From: Azolla caroliniana
Taxonomy: Eukaryota > Polypodiophyta
DNA length: 64,000 bases
Reading direction: 5' to 3'
NCBI GenBank assembly: GCA_043228905.1
Contig: JBHGNT010000022.1
Coordinates: forward strand, 7,316,001-7,380,000
The position numbers were made by a program, and so were the translations under genes. Shown here one piece after another: positions 10,934 through 21,674 of this stretch (positions within the stretch are counted from its first letter, which is position 1; each line of letters starts with the position of its first letter). Under the pieces are notes generated by a model. It made no database searches and had not been told where the DNA came from. It was given only the letters and a program-made list of their open reading frames with translations.

Positions 10934-12878
10934 ACACCGTTCTCGGCCCTTGAATCGGATTCGGACGGCGAATGCAACGCCCATTCGAATTACCGTAGCA
11001 GACACCCCATACGGATTGGAGGACGAGCAGTCGAATACCTTGCCGACACCAGAACCAGAGTTAACGGAACTGGAAGCCCCAGACCGGCAAGTGGCGGATC
11101 AACTTCTGACATCGTCACGTGAAACACCGAAAGAAGAGGAGGGGAGACCTCTAACACCACCAGCCCGTGTTCCGACACCAGACGACGACATGTCGTTCCA
11201 ATATCCCAAGTACCAGGATGATCCAGACGCAGAAGCTCATGTCTATGCTTTTCTACAAACATGGGAAGCAAACCATGTGTCGCAATGCTTGACCGCCGCC
11301 GAAGCAGAACGCTCAAAGATTGCAAAGTTCGGCATGACCTTGGAAGGACCAACCGCGCGATTGGGCTTGATGCACCCTCCTGGCACCATCACGACGTTTG
11401 AGGACTTAAAAACCAGATTTTTACAATTCTTCACCAAGGACGTGGATCATCGGGAGATGGTCGGCCTATTCTACACTATACGGCAGGAACCTACGGAAAC
11501 CATTCAGCAATTCGTAATCTGGTTCCAGCGAATGCACAACTAGCTCAATTGGGCACCATCGGAAGCAGAAGCTAAAGCAATATTCCTAGCAGCACTTCGG
11601 GAACCCCTGCGTACGGTGTGCGCAGTGATTGATTTCCGCACTAGCACGATCGACCAAGTCATAGACCGGGTCAGGGAGATGGAGAAAACAAGCTCGTGGC
11701 TAACAATGGGGGCGCTCCAGCATACATTACCGACAGCAGATGACCTATGTTTTCGGCAAGCTATACAATGTACGACTTGTCTCAATGCCGGGCTCTCGGC
11801 AATAGAATGTACCATGCGAACACAGTGCATATTATGCCATTCTAGGGCGCACACCATGGACCGATGCGAATATAACTTGTTGAACCGGCAAGCGGCACCA
11901 GTAAGGCAAATCGAACCCCGGAGTAACCGGGAGGAGGAAGAAGAACGTTGGCGGCGAGATGAGCGTTACCGGCCGGTGCAAGATGTCCGGTACAGCGACA
12001 AAAAAGACACTCACAACCGAGACCGGCAGGATAGCTACTGGGATTACAACGGTGATCGATATGAGCGATACAACTGGGATCACTCCCCCGGTTACAACCA
12101 ACGGAGGGAGGATCAAGGCAATTATGAAAACCGGCCCCAACAGGGTTACCGGAACAAAAAACGCTTCAACAAAAAATAGAACGCTAGAAAGGAGGACCAC
12201 CAATGGCATTCGGACAAGGGCACACCAAGTACCCAACTGGATCAAGGCCAAGCACCTAACCGACCACCAATAGGACCTCAACCGGGTACCGGAGCAAATG
12301 CCGAATCCAGCAACACCCGGAAACCATACTGCTACTATTGCCGGCATGAAGAACATTACAGTAATCAATGTGCGGTTAAAAGTTACGAGAAACAACTAGC
12401 AGTAAATATGGTGGTAGCATAAGTCGCCAACATACAACAAGTCACCACTAGGTCCAAAGGCAAAACAACGGAGTGGGAAACACAGGAGGCAATCCGAAAG
12501 CAAGCCATAGAGTGGGTGAAGAAGGCAAATGAGCGGAATGTGGCTGAGCTTGAACAACAAAAGGACAAACCGAAAGAGGCCACCGACACGATTTAGCCGG
12601 AAAACCCAACATGGCAAGCGTTACAAGAATGTCAAATTATGTTTCCATTGGGTCGGTTATTATAGCTAGTGCCCCGATTTACGGAAGGGCTGACATCAGG
12701 AATGACCACATCAAACCCGTTGCCGGCTCCTGCGTTTTTCTCAAATCCACAAGAAGGGCCAGCAGTGGTTGACACGAACAGTTCGGCAATCACCGCCATC
12801 GTCAAAGGACAAGAACAACTAGGGACGATTGTGGACGAAGGATCGGGCGTGAACGTGATTAGTCTATGGACTTGTAAT

Positions 12879-12902
12879 GGGTAAAAGCATGCGAGTGGAA
12901 AC
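12879..12902 (+). repeat. Left terminal inverted repeat of T
   Basis: It begins GGGTAAAAGCATGCGAG and matches the reverse complement of 23658-23681 at 22 of 24 positions, with mismatches at bases 5 and 14. The AAT duplication precedes it. Confidence 0.93.
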
Positions 12903-13036
12903 ACTATTATAGCTAATTAGCTACTAAAATGGCCATAGCTAATTAGCTATTTGTTTAGCTAGTCTTTTTTGTCGGAAAATCAAATATTTGAAAAACTAAT
13001 TTATGAAAAAACTCAAATATTTGAACTTCTGTTTCA
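12903..13036. other. Left subterminal region of T
   Basis: AT-rich sequence with two full palindromes (TAGCTAATTAGCTA type) at about 12909-12922 and 12936-12949. It is probably part of the transposase binding zone, by analogy with subterminal repeats of other DNA transposons. Confidence 0.4.
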
Positions 13037-13129
13037 GACGTAGTGGAACTTGGGGAATAGCACCATCATCTAAGGTCGACTTCAATGTCATCAATTTCCT
13101 GTTTAGCCTAAGTCTGATTTTGAACGCAA

Positions 13130-13233
13130 ATGGAGTACTCAGAGCACGAACGCAGACGTAGCTCCCGCAACAGCAGAAAATCGACATTGCAGATTGAGAG
13201 CTACAACACAAAACCCGCTCGATCATCGTCCAG
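13130..13233 (+). other. Possible first exon of the left T gene
   Basis: An ATG at 13130 opens 34 codons rich in Arg and Ser (MEYSEHERRRSSRN at the start) and ends at a good donor CAG/GTATGT at 13233-13234. I could not find a clean continuation: the nearest acceptor, near 13329, leads into a stop. Treat it as a candidate only. Confidence 0.25.
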
Positions 13234-13429
13234 GTATGTTTCAGTTACAGAAACCCCAAACATTTGTTTTTTCTTTTTGACTACTGTCTGAACTTTGGTG
13301 TTGATTCATATTTCCCCAAAATCGAATAGGGCGAATTCCTTGGAGTCCCATAAAGGATGTCTCGCAAATCGGGGAGTAGCAACAGGTGTGTTTATATTAC
13401 TTTTTTTGTGTTTAATCCTGTCTTTAGTG

Positions 13430-13990
13430 ATGATTGGGGTTTCTGATTGAAATTTCTGATTAGGGTTTTTGTTTATAAATTTCTGATTAGAGTTTCTGAT
13501 TAGGGTTTGTGATTGAAATTTCTGATTAGGGTTTCTGATTGAAATTTCTGATTAGGGTTTCTGATTGAAATTTCTGATTAGGGTTTTTGATTATAAGTTT
13601 CTGATTAGAATTTCTGAATAGGGTTTCTGGTTACAAATTTTGATTACAGATTAGAATTTCTTAATAGGGTTTTTGTTTATAAATTTCTATTTAGGATTTC
13701 TTATTAGGGTTTGTGATTGAAATTTCTTATTAGGGTTTGTGATTGAAATTTCTTATTAGGGTTTTTGATTATAAATTTCTTATTAGAATTTCTGAATAAG
13801 GTTTCTGGTTACAAACTTCTGATTACAGATTTTGATTAGGGTTTCTAATTTCAAACTTCTGATTACAGATTTTGATTAGGGTTTCTGATTTCAAATTTCT
13901 GAATACAAATTATGATTAGGGTTTCTGATTTGCTAAGTTAAAGATTTTGCACCATTTTTGTTGTTGTTGATTGGGGTTTCTGATTCTCAC
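13430..13990 (+). repeat. Minisatellite of about 27 bp in left T
   Basis: Repeated wording of TTTCTGATTAGGGTTT and TTTCTGATTGAAA fills this AT-rich stretch, with units varying in length. It ends shortly before the splice acceptor TTTCAG at 14031-14036, so it is probably intronic or leader sequence of the first gene. It resembles but is not the plant telomere repeat. Confidence 0.7.
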
Positions 13991-14036
13991 ATATTCTGAT
14001 TTTGCACTATTTCTGATTTCTGAAATGATATTTCAG

Positions 14037-14955
14037 ATGGCTCGTTCCTCCGTATACGAGAGTGCTAAACTTTGCAAAATTTTGCGAGACAAAGGAGGAC
14101 TTCCACAACACCTATGGTCTGTCACTCGAGGGTGTTGACCTTGCTGTCCTAAGTGATAAATTGATCAGTGATGTAGACTGGATGACAGTATATATAGTGC
14201 CTAGAGTCAAAGGCAAGGTCAAGCTGAAGCATGTACGAGCCGACTTGTACGATGACTGCATGAGACTGCACCAGAAAGTTCATTAGGAGATCCCAGTCAA
14301 CAATGAGTTGTCAGTTTCATTTGCTAGAGCATTTGCATATGAGTACTGCAAAACAACGAAGGAATCCAGAGACCCTAAAATGTATAGGGTGGCTTGGGCA
14401 GTCTATGGTGAGGCATCGGTAAAAAGATGCCGAAAGATGGGGACCTTGGCACAAAAAATAGACAGATTTTGGAGCATGGCAGCTGTTGATGCAACTGCCG
14501 ACTCCCAGCAAGACCGAGGGCATACACCACACCAACACCCAAGGAAAGCCAATGTCGATGATACAGGTGAGACATTGGTTAGCTATATGCTAAAAAATGT
14601 CCATGAAGCCTGTGAGACATTGGCATTTTTTAAGACTGATTTAGAGAAAGCCACAATGGCTTCTGCAATGGAGAGCAAAGTTACTTCCACTGTTACAACA
14701 ATTAGAAAAAAGATTCAGGTAACTATTGTTTTGCTGGTATGTGATTGTGTTATAAATAACGGGTAAAATGTGCTAATCAAGCATTATCTGGAATAGGTTG
14801 CACAACAGGAGCTTGAATTAGAGGGGCCACTGGATCCCCAGCGTAAAATAGAACTACAAATAGAGATCCAGGTTCTTTCAATGAACCTGGACCTTCTAGG
14901 TGTAAATACTGTTGCAGATTACAATTTGGATAAGCTTCAAGTTAACGATTCCTGA
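14037..14955 (+). pseudogene. T gene 1, exons a-b: unknown protein
   Basis: After an acceptor TTTCAG, one frame reads to a donor CAG/GTAACT at 14718, with a TAG at 14284-14286. After an intron (14719-14796, acceptor GAATAG) it continues in phase to TGA at 14953-14955. The protein is about 270 residues, with segments such as DVDWMTVYIVPRVKGK and YRVAWAVYGEASVKRC, and a Gln/Glu-rich second exon. I recognise no domain. The phase-preserving intron and the long open frames support a real gene. It stands upstream of the RING-like segment, to which it may be spliced. It could be an accessory DNA-binding protein of T, but nothing in the sequence proves this. Confidence 0.55.
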
Positions 14956-15014
14956 GCAAAGTTGGTGTATCTTTCAACAACAAGAATAATTAATCGGTAA
15001 ATTTCTTTGTTGCG

Positions 15015-15374
15015 TTGAAGGAACAATACATTCCTCAAGAACAGGTAGTTAGCTGCCTTAAGAAGCAGCTACATTTTGTGGAGGGAATGGTAAGGACCAG
15101 ACAGGATTTGGACCTGAACATTTTTGCTCCCTTACCAAATGAAGTAGAACCAGAAAATGATTTATTGACAGTTCAAGCACATTGCATTGCTTGCGGGTTA
15201 GGTGTGGAGGACAAAACTGCGTCTTTGTTGGTTCACCTACAACCATGCAACCACACATACCATCTGCTTTGTTTTCAACATGCCTGTCAAATTGCTGCAT
15301 TCTGTTTGGGAGATTGTAGTACAGCTCTACCAAATGAGTGGAGAAAACTAACAAGTATACCATATTGTAGCTAA
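15015..15374 (+). CDS. T gene 1, exon c: RING-like zinc-finger segment
   Basis: An open stretch reads from about 15018 to TAG at 15372-15374. Its end holds a cross-brace-like pattern: CIACG, 17 residues, then CNHTYHLLC, then further Cys residues in ACQIAAFCLGDC. The spacing C-x2-C ... C-x-H-x2-H-x2-C is that of RING-H2-type ubiquitin ligase domains; the last C-x2-C pair is less regular. The N-terminal part (QEQVVSCLKKQLHFVEGMV) is predicted helical. The frame differs from the preceding exon, so either an intron that I cannot place or a frameshift separates them. The stop lies at the edge of the palindromic array. The RING assignment is inference from spacing. Confidence 0.5.
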   Translation: MKEQYIPQEQVVSCLKKQLHFVEGMVRTRQDLDLNIFAPLPNEVEPENDLLTVQAHCIACGLGVEDKTASLLVHLQPCNHTYHLLCFQHACQIAAFCLGDCSTALPNEWRKLTSIPYCS

Positions 15375-16622
15375 TAAGCTTAGTCTTTTCTAATTAGCTA
15401 TCCTACTAGCTAATTAGCTACTGGCAGCTAATGAGCTACTAGCTAATTAGCTATCCTAGTAGCTAATTAGCTATGGTACTAGCTAATTAGCTAGTACCAT
15501 AGTTGTGTAAAAAAGCTAATTAGCTATCCTACTAGCTAATTAGCCACTGGCACCTAATTAGCTATCCTAGTAACTAATTAGCTACTGCCATAGTTGTGTA
15601 AAGTAGTTAATAAGCTATCCTACTAGCTAATTAGCTATCCTAGTAGCTAGTTAGCTATGGTACTAGCTAATTAGCTAGTACCATAGTTGTGTAAAAAAGC
15701 TAATTAGCTATCATACTAGCTAATTAGCTACTGGCAACTAATTAGCTATCCTACTAGCTAATTAGCTACTGGCAACTAATTAGCTATCCTACTAGCTAAT
15801 TAGCTATCCTAGTAGCTAATTAGCTACTACCATAGTTGTGTAAAGTAGCTAATAAGCTATCCTTGTAGCTAATTAGCTACTGGCAGCTAATTAGCTATCC
15901 TAGTAGCTAATAAGCTATCCTAGCTACTACATAGTTGAGAAAGTAGCTAATTAGCTTTCATTGTAGCTAATTAGCTATCCTACTAGCTAATTAGCTATCC
16001 TAGCTACTACCATAGTTAGTAAAGTAGCTAATTAGCTATCCTAGCTACTACCATAGTTAGTAAAGTAGCTAATTAGCTATCCTAGCTACTACCATAGTTG
16101 AGTAAAGTAGCTAATTAGCTATCCTAGCTACTACCATAGTTAGTAAAGTAGCTAATTAGCTATCCTAGCTACTACCATAGTTGAGTAAAGTAGCTAATTA
16201 GCTATCCTAGCTACTACCATAGTTGAGTAAAGTAGCTAATTAGCTATCCTAGCTACTACCATAGTTAGTAAAGTAGCTAATTAGCTATCCTAGCTACTAC
16301 CATAGTTGAATAAAGTAGCTAACTAGCTATCCTAGCTACTACCATAGTTGAGTAAAGTAGCTAATTAGCTACCATAGTAGTTAATTAGCTATCCTAGCTA
16401 CTACCATAGTTGAGTAAAGTAGCTAATTAGCTACCATAGTAGCTAATTAGCTATCCTAGCTACTACCATAGTTGAGTAAAGTAGCTAATTAGCTATCGTA
16501 CTAGCTAATTAGCTATCCTAATTAACTATCATACTAGCTAATTAGCTATCGTACTAGCTAATTAGCTATCCTAGCTTCTACCATAGTTTAGTAAAGTAGC
16601 TAATTAGCTATCCTAAATAGCT
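15367..16622. repeat. Palindrome array 1 of T (TAGCTAATTAGCTA)
   Basis: About 1.25 kb is made of the 14-bp perfect palindrome TAGCTAATTAGCTA and close variants, separated by short linkers such as TCCTAG, CATAGTTGAGTAAAG and CTGGCA. In the right half the unit settles to about 40 bp. It lies between the RING-like segment and the next plus-strand ORF. No coding capacity is seen. Every copy is self-complementary, so the array could bind a dimeric protein repeatedly or fold into cruciforms. Confidence 0.9.
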
Positions 16623-16666
16623 GCCATGTTATTGTAGAATCTTGTGGATTAAGGACGGCACATGAT

Positions 16667-17173
16667 GTGTCTGGTGTTGATGACGCTGCAACAGATGAGG
16701 ATACTATTGCCAACGTGGCTGAAAGTAAGAATCCTGCTATCACATCTCCTTCAGATCAGCTCCACCCTATTCTTTTGGAACAGTGTACTGAATTAGGCAA
16801 CGATGTGAAATGCCATGAAATAGTGGAAACAACATGTAAAACTGAGGTTCACAACAACAGTGTTTATGAACACTTGATGCAACATTTCTTCGAGTCTCAA
16901 GACCTTGATTCCACCCCATCGAGCCCAACTACTGAAAATGTCCAAACAGATCCCTCTGTACTTGAAAAGCTAGGTCAAGAAACGGCTGATGTGCAATTAG
17001 CTGCTGAGGCGATGGGAAGGTTGTCGGAGGAGGACACACTTGCGCATTGGGTGAAAGAAGCAAGGCTAAATGGGGAACCAACCAGAAAAAGGCTGAAGAA
17101 GGGGCCACGATCGGGAACAAGACTAGTTACTCGGTCAAGGGGCCCAGACGTAGTGGAGCGAAATACTGTTTAG
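16667..17173 (+). CDS. T gene 2: acidic protein of unknown function
   Basis: An ORF of about 168 codons begins just after palindrome array 1 and ends with TAG at 17171-17173. The first listed codon is GTG and the frame may open further upstream after an acceptor. The protein is acidic and Ser/Thr-rich at first (DDAATDEDTIANV, SSPTTENVQTD) and ends in a basic stretch, RKRLKKGPRSGTR, that looks like a nuclear localisation signal. I recognise no domain. Codon use resembles the neighbouring T ORFs. It may be an exon of the same transcription unit as the RING-like segment, with the array as an intron. Confidence 0.45.
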   Translation: MSGVDDAATDEDTIANVAESKNPAITSPSDQLHPILLEQCTELGNDVKCHEIVETTCKTEVHNNSVYEHLMQHFFESQDLDSTPSSPTTENVQTDPSVLEKLGQETADVQLAAEAMGRLSEEDTLAHWVKEARLNGEPTRKRLKKGPRSGTRLVTRSRGPDVVERNTV

Positions 17174-17406
17174 TTGGATATGATTGTTAGCTTAGGGATT
17201 TTGTTAGGGTTTTATGAAGTTTTACTATCCTATTGGACAAGTAAAACCTCAGATTGGTTGTTGCTTGATCCACATTATGTAATGGAACTCTATGATGTTT
17301 TTCCAAGATAATTTGAAGAGTGTTGTTCTATGATTGAAACTCTTTGATGTTCAGGATATTGTTTTGTGAGACTGTTAGTTACTTTGTGAGTGTGAATATG
17401 TTGGTG

Positions 17407-18399
17407 TTTTCTGATGTTGTAGAGTCTAAAGGGTTTGATTCTATTGCTCGTAAGGCCAATGGCAGTGTGGATACTGTTGATGTTGCGACATGTTTAAAGG
17501 GCCCCATCTTGAAAGTAGATGTAGCAACTGACACAAGTGATCTGGTCACACAAGTTGATCAAGCATGTAGCACGGATGACTTGGTGTTGCAGGTAGATGC
17601 AGCGTGTGATACCAGTGGACTGATATTGAGCAGATCAGTAGCTACATGCACCGAGGTAATCCAAGGATTGATAACTAAGTCAACAAAACAAGAGCACCAG
17701 AATGTGAAGCCAGGCCCAACACAGTCGACTAGGGGTTTGAAGAGGAAAAGGACGCCAATTGTGTCGGTCGAACCTGAGCTGATTGAGATTGATCGTATCC
17801 TACCAGAAAATGGTGTAACAGCGGCTCAGTTTCAGGTATGGAAACCTAAACCACTAGAAGTCGAAAGAAGAGCCTTGATCTTGGAGCTTGATAAAGTCTT
17901 GATGAGTGTGAGATATATGCAGCCAAGGAGGGACGCGAATTAGTTTCTAGAGTGGGCTGTGGAATACTTTGATTTGTTTATTTGGAGTGAAAAACCAAAA
18001 TCAGATGTGTGAAAGTGTTTGGCAAGATTCTTCCCAAAATGGCGAAGTCGTTTTAAAGGTCAATGGGCACGAGAAAATTGTGAGCAAATGGAAGCTGCAA
18101 GATTCAAGAGACTTTCTTATTTTTGGGCTACTTGGCCTGAATATAATGCCGACAATACATTGATTTTGGATACAGAACATTTCCGGCACTACTTCAATAT
18201 TCGGAGATGCTGTCTCACTCTACCCGAGGAAATGCCTGAACAGTACCTGGTGCAAACAGTGAGCTGCCAACTAGGTGCATGGTTGTGGACTCCATACCGA
18301 GCTCGATATGCGGATAATATATGTAGATTCGTTCCACTAACTAGCAAGAGCTTAGCTGTTTATAGGAGATTTGTAGACATTTCCAATGGTAATTTATAA
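17407..18399 (+). pseudogene. T gene 3: FCP1/SCP-like HAD phosphatase relative
   Basis: One frame reads from about 17407 to TAA at 18397-18399, with TAG at 17941-17943 and TGA at 18010-18012. The N-terminal half has three imperfect repeats of VDVATDTSDLV type and a basic run, KRKRTP. The C-terminal half resembles NLI-interacting-factor/FCP1 phosphatases: LILELDKVL at the DxDx(T/V) position, EYFDLFIWSEKP at the strand before motif II, and NTLILDTEHFRHYF where the family has NTLLIDDSPYK. The nucleophile Asp is replaced by Glu and the DD pair by DT, so catalysis is doubtful even without the stops. Cargo capture or domestication in T is an inference. Confidence 0.5.
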
Positions 18400-18746
18400 A
18401 TATGTAAAGAGATGACATTATTCAATGAAGAATTTAATTACTTGTTCCCACTGTACTTATATACTGTGTAATTTGAGGAATATGTTGCAGATTGTTGATT
18501 TCATGCTATTGATGACTATTTAGCTATTGACAGCTAATTAGCTGCATTTGTACAGCTAATTAGCTACTGATGACTATTTCGCTATAACTTATAACTTAAA
18601 ACTTAACAAAAAAGACATGATTTTATTGAGAAAGAAGCACAGAAAGCAGACTGTATACAAGAAATTGATTCCAAACGAATTTATTTAACTGTTTTCGCGA
18701 AATACATGTTTATTTTACAAGAGAACATGGTAAGTGCTACTTGTAG
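18400..18746. other. Convergent intergenic region of T
   Basis: An AT-rich gap lies between the plus-strand gene 3 and the end of the minus-strand transposase gene. It contains two or three isolated palindrome copies near 18520-18570 and AT-rich sequence suited to polyadenylation of both genes. No ORF was found. Confidence 0.5.
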
Positions 18747-20588
18747 CTACAAATTCCATGGCATACTATTGTAAATACATTCATACACATTAGCACCAAC
18801 AGTGTATAAACCGGAGCAGCTATTGTATTCTGACATTGGGACGTTGATGCACCTGACCAAATGAGAGTACATATACGCCGTTGGTTTGTCTTCTAACAGC
18901 CTGTACACATATTCGTAGTCATCTAGTTTTGCATAAAAAATGCCTTCGATGTAGAATGTCCCGGCAGATACAAAATTTCCCCATGCATCTACAATATTCT
19001 GCCTTGCACACTGTTTACTAACCATGCACTTTAATATATAGAAATCAGCACCCTCTGAATTGCCTTCTTCAGCATTTACAGCGAAGTTATCCCCAACGTT
19101 CAGGACATCACTCAAAGTATCTCCAAGTCCCTCATATGTGAAGTCAACATTCTGCCCTGTTTCTCCATCAACTGCTTCCTTATCATTCAGAGTGTGATAC
19201 TCCCAATTCTGAATGTATGCTTTGTTTAGACAATATCTCCAATTTCCCTGCACACAATGGAAGCAAAAACAAGTCAATTCTCTAACCGCAATACAATGAC
19301 CATCCAACCTGGAATAACCGCGAACAGCATGCAGAGATCGCAATTCGGGAATTCCTTGGCACTCCCAGGTCTTCTCCCTATTTCCTTCATCTATCTTCAC
19401 TTCCCAAAATTCACGTTTGATATCTCGGACTTGCGAGGAATAAACACCTATGGCACTAGTTGACATATTTGTTCTTAAAAATTCAACTACATGTGATGCA
19501 CAATTCATGTGCACACCATCTGTCTTTAGTTGTTCATGGGTAAGTGCCCGCTTTATAACAGCCCTTGCACCATCATGTTCACCTTTACCATGGCCAGACC
19601 CAAAAAAATTCCATCTCATCTCCAAACCTGTTATAGCAGGATACCTCCCCACAAAATAAAATGGACGTCAAGCCTTGAATTGTGACGCAGCTCCGTCAGA
19701 CCAGACCCAATGTTGAGTAAGCTCCAAACGTTGAGCTAATAACCACTGCCAATGTAACTTAAAACAGTGTTGGACGAACAAGGTATCATGCTTCTTATCA
19801 TCGGAAATAAAGAAATGAATTACTTTTTTAACATCACCTGAAACTCGAAAATATGTTATGTGCACAAAAATGGTTACCTGAACTGAACACCAATGCATAG
19901 ATTGAATTTCATTCTGCTGCTTGAAAGTATAATTCTCTGCGAAATCTACTACTGAGACTACTATATCATTTGGGAAATCAGATATGCAAGTCTTAAACTA
20001 ATCGGCCTGCCATGAATAAATGAAGTTGTGTTTAATGAACTTTCCTAGAGATACTACAAACAAAGACACCAAATCCCTTGGTTTAAGCATCTTCCGAACT
20101 AGATCCTTTCTTTTACACACCTTTCCTTCGAAATTGGTGTTCACTGACTCAAATAACTTCACAGAGATCAATATTTCACTACTCAATTCATTTGGACACC
20201 ACCTAAATCTAGTAGAGCAACAATCTTGACATAAACCCATGACACATTTATGAATATAGAAGATAGCGTCAGTTTCTCTCGGACACAATATTGAATCTAA
20301 TAAATAACTCATGGAAGAGATAACGTGCTCAGATGATTTACACTCCTCTTGCGGGCTTGATCGACAGATTGGGCACCCACATGTGCAAACTGTATTAGTT
20401 AGGGATGCGCTATGGTGACGTAGTAGATTAACAGAGTCCTTCAGAAAACCCATCTGTACATGGTAAATGCAACAACATGTGTATAGATCCTTTAAGCGTC
20501 TCACAAAGTGTGGCTTAAGAGACTCGAATGTTTGTAGTTGAACTTTGATAGTTGGATGCATTCGTTTGAACCTAATAAATAAATCGAC
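18747..20588 (-). pseudogene. T transposase, exon 2 with DDE catalytic core
   Basis: On the minus strand an acceptor ACGCAG precedes 20588, and one frame of 614 codons runs to a stop at 18747. It carries two premature stops, at 19998-20000 and 19668-19670. A Cys-rich segment (VCTCGCPICRSS ... CQDCC) comes first. The putative catalytic triad is Asp in VVDFAENY (19944-19946), Asp in WSDGAASQFK (19695-19697) and Glu in GHGKGEHDG (19578-19580), spaced about 83 and 39 residues. The pattern SDGxxxQFK ... HGKGxxDG is characteristic of a family of RNase H-fold transposase-like proteins that I cannot name with certainty. It would cut and join T ends. It is phase-compatible with exon 1. Confidence 0.75.
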
Positions 20589-20611
20589 CTGCGTAATAAA
20601 GGGGAATTAGT

Positions 20612-21625
20612 TATTCTCGTAACTAGCTAACTATCCTAGTAGCTAATTAGCTATTCTAGTAGCTAATTAGTTGTCCTAGTAGCTAATTAGCTGTCCTAGT
20701 AGCTAATTAGCTATCATGGTAGCTAATTAGCTGTCGTAGTAGCTAATTAGCTATCATGGTAGCTAATTAGCTATTCTAGTAGCTAATTAGCTGTTGTAGT
20801 AGCTAATTAGCTATCATGGTGGCTAATTAGCTTTCCTAGTAACTAATTAGCTATCATGGTAGCTAATTAGCTGGTCTAGTAGCTAATTAGCTATCATGGT
20901 AGCTAATTAGCGGGTCTAGTAGCTAATTAGCTATCATGGTGGGTAATTAACTGTCCTAGTAACTAATTAGCTATCATGGTAGCTAATTAGCTGGTCTAGT
21001 AGCTAGTTAGCTATCATGGTAGCAAATTAGTTGGTCTAGTAGCTAATTAGCTATCACAGTTGTGAATTAGCTATCCTAGTAAGCTAATTAGCTATCATGG
21101 TAGCTAATTAGCTTTCCTAGTAGCTAATTAGCTGGTAATAACGAAATAGCAAACTAGCTACCATGATAGCTAACTAGCTACCATGATAGCTAACTAGCTA
21201 CCACGATAGCTAACTAGCTACCACGATAGCTAACTAGCTACCAATACAGCTAATTATCTGGTAGTACCTAAATTAGCTATTGAGAATAGCTAATTAGCTA
21301 TCATGGTAGTAGCTATTGAGAGTAGCCAATTACCTATGTAGAAGCTATCATAGTAGCTAATTAGCTATCATGGTAGCTAATTAGCTTTCCTAGTAGCTAA
21401 TTAGCTGGTAATAACGAAATAGCTAACTAGCTACCATGATAGCTAACTAGCTACCAGTACAGCTAATTATCTGGTAGTACCTAAATTAGCTATTGAGAAT
21501 AGCTAATTAGCTATCATGGTAGTAGCTATTGAGAGTAGCCAAATACCTATGTAGTAGATATCCTAGTAGCTAACTGAGATAAATGTAACTGATAAGCTAA
21601 TTAGCTTTTCTGCTAACTGAGCTAA
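20612..21625. repeat. Palindrome array 2 of T, inside the transposase intron
   Basis: About 1 kb of TAGCTAATTAGCTA and variants lies between transposase exons 1 and 2. From about 20640 to 21120 the unit is a strikingly regular 20 bp (palindrome core plus TCATGG or CCTAG linkers). Later units are longer, and a block of about 250 bp is repeated (21110-21330 versus 21380-21550). The intron would be 1086 bp (20589-21674). Confidence 0.9.
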
Positions 21626-21674
21626 TTAACTTTCCGAGTAGAGTCAAAACAAATGTTGAGGTAAATGTAAATAC

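Larger units (their letters stand above)
10161..10936 (-). mobile_element. Solo-LTR-like insertion in gypsy C gag
   Basis: A 776-bp AT-rich block begins TGTCGTGC and ends CTACAACA. It is flanked by the 4-bp duplication CCGT (10157-10160 and 10937-10940) and splits the gag frame of C. Its length equals the LTRs of D (772 and 776 bp). Near its left end it has GGGAACCACTGGGGTTTTAGACTAGG-like wording, close to the D LTR at about 32855-32875, so I read it as a diverged solo LTR in the D orientation. It holds an 18-base C run (10477-10494), a SINE-like segment (10772-10825) and a terminal hairpin (10911-10933). No coding region is evident. Confidence 0.6.
9899..12878 (+). pseudogene. Gypsy C gag and start of protease (disrupted)
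   Basis: The reading frame starts MTRPTNDP at 9899. It is interrupted at 10160 by the solo-LTR-like insert and resumes at about 10941 with matches to G gag (DDDMSFQYPKY, TWEANHVSQ, DFRTSTIDQVIDRV). Two zinc-knuckle-like motifs (CTTCLNAGLSAIEC, degenerate in its His; CILCHSRAHTMDRC) and a third, CYYCRHEEHYSNQC, follow. Retropepsin begins at TIVDEGSGVNVIS near 12830. In-frame stops occur at about 11541, 12177, 12420, 12594 and 12664, mostly CAG or CAA type positions when compared with G. The frame is cut at 12878 by transposon T and continues at 23685. Confidence 0.85.

Noticed and set aside
13430-13990. Interstitial telomere repeats
   Set aside because: GATTAGGGTTT wording recalls TTTAGGG, but the unit is about 27 bp and lacks the 7-bp period.
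15367-16622. CRISPR-like array
   Set aside because: The repeats are palindromic 14-mers with tiny repetitive linkers, not unique spacers, in a eukaryotic transposon.
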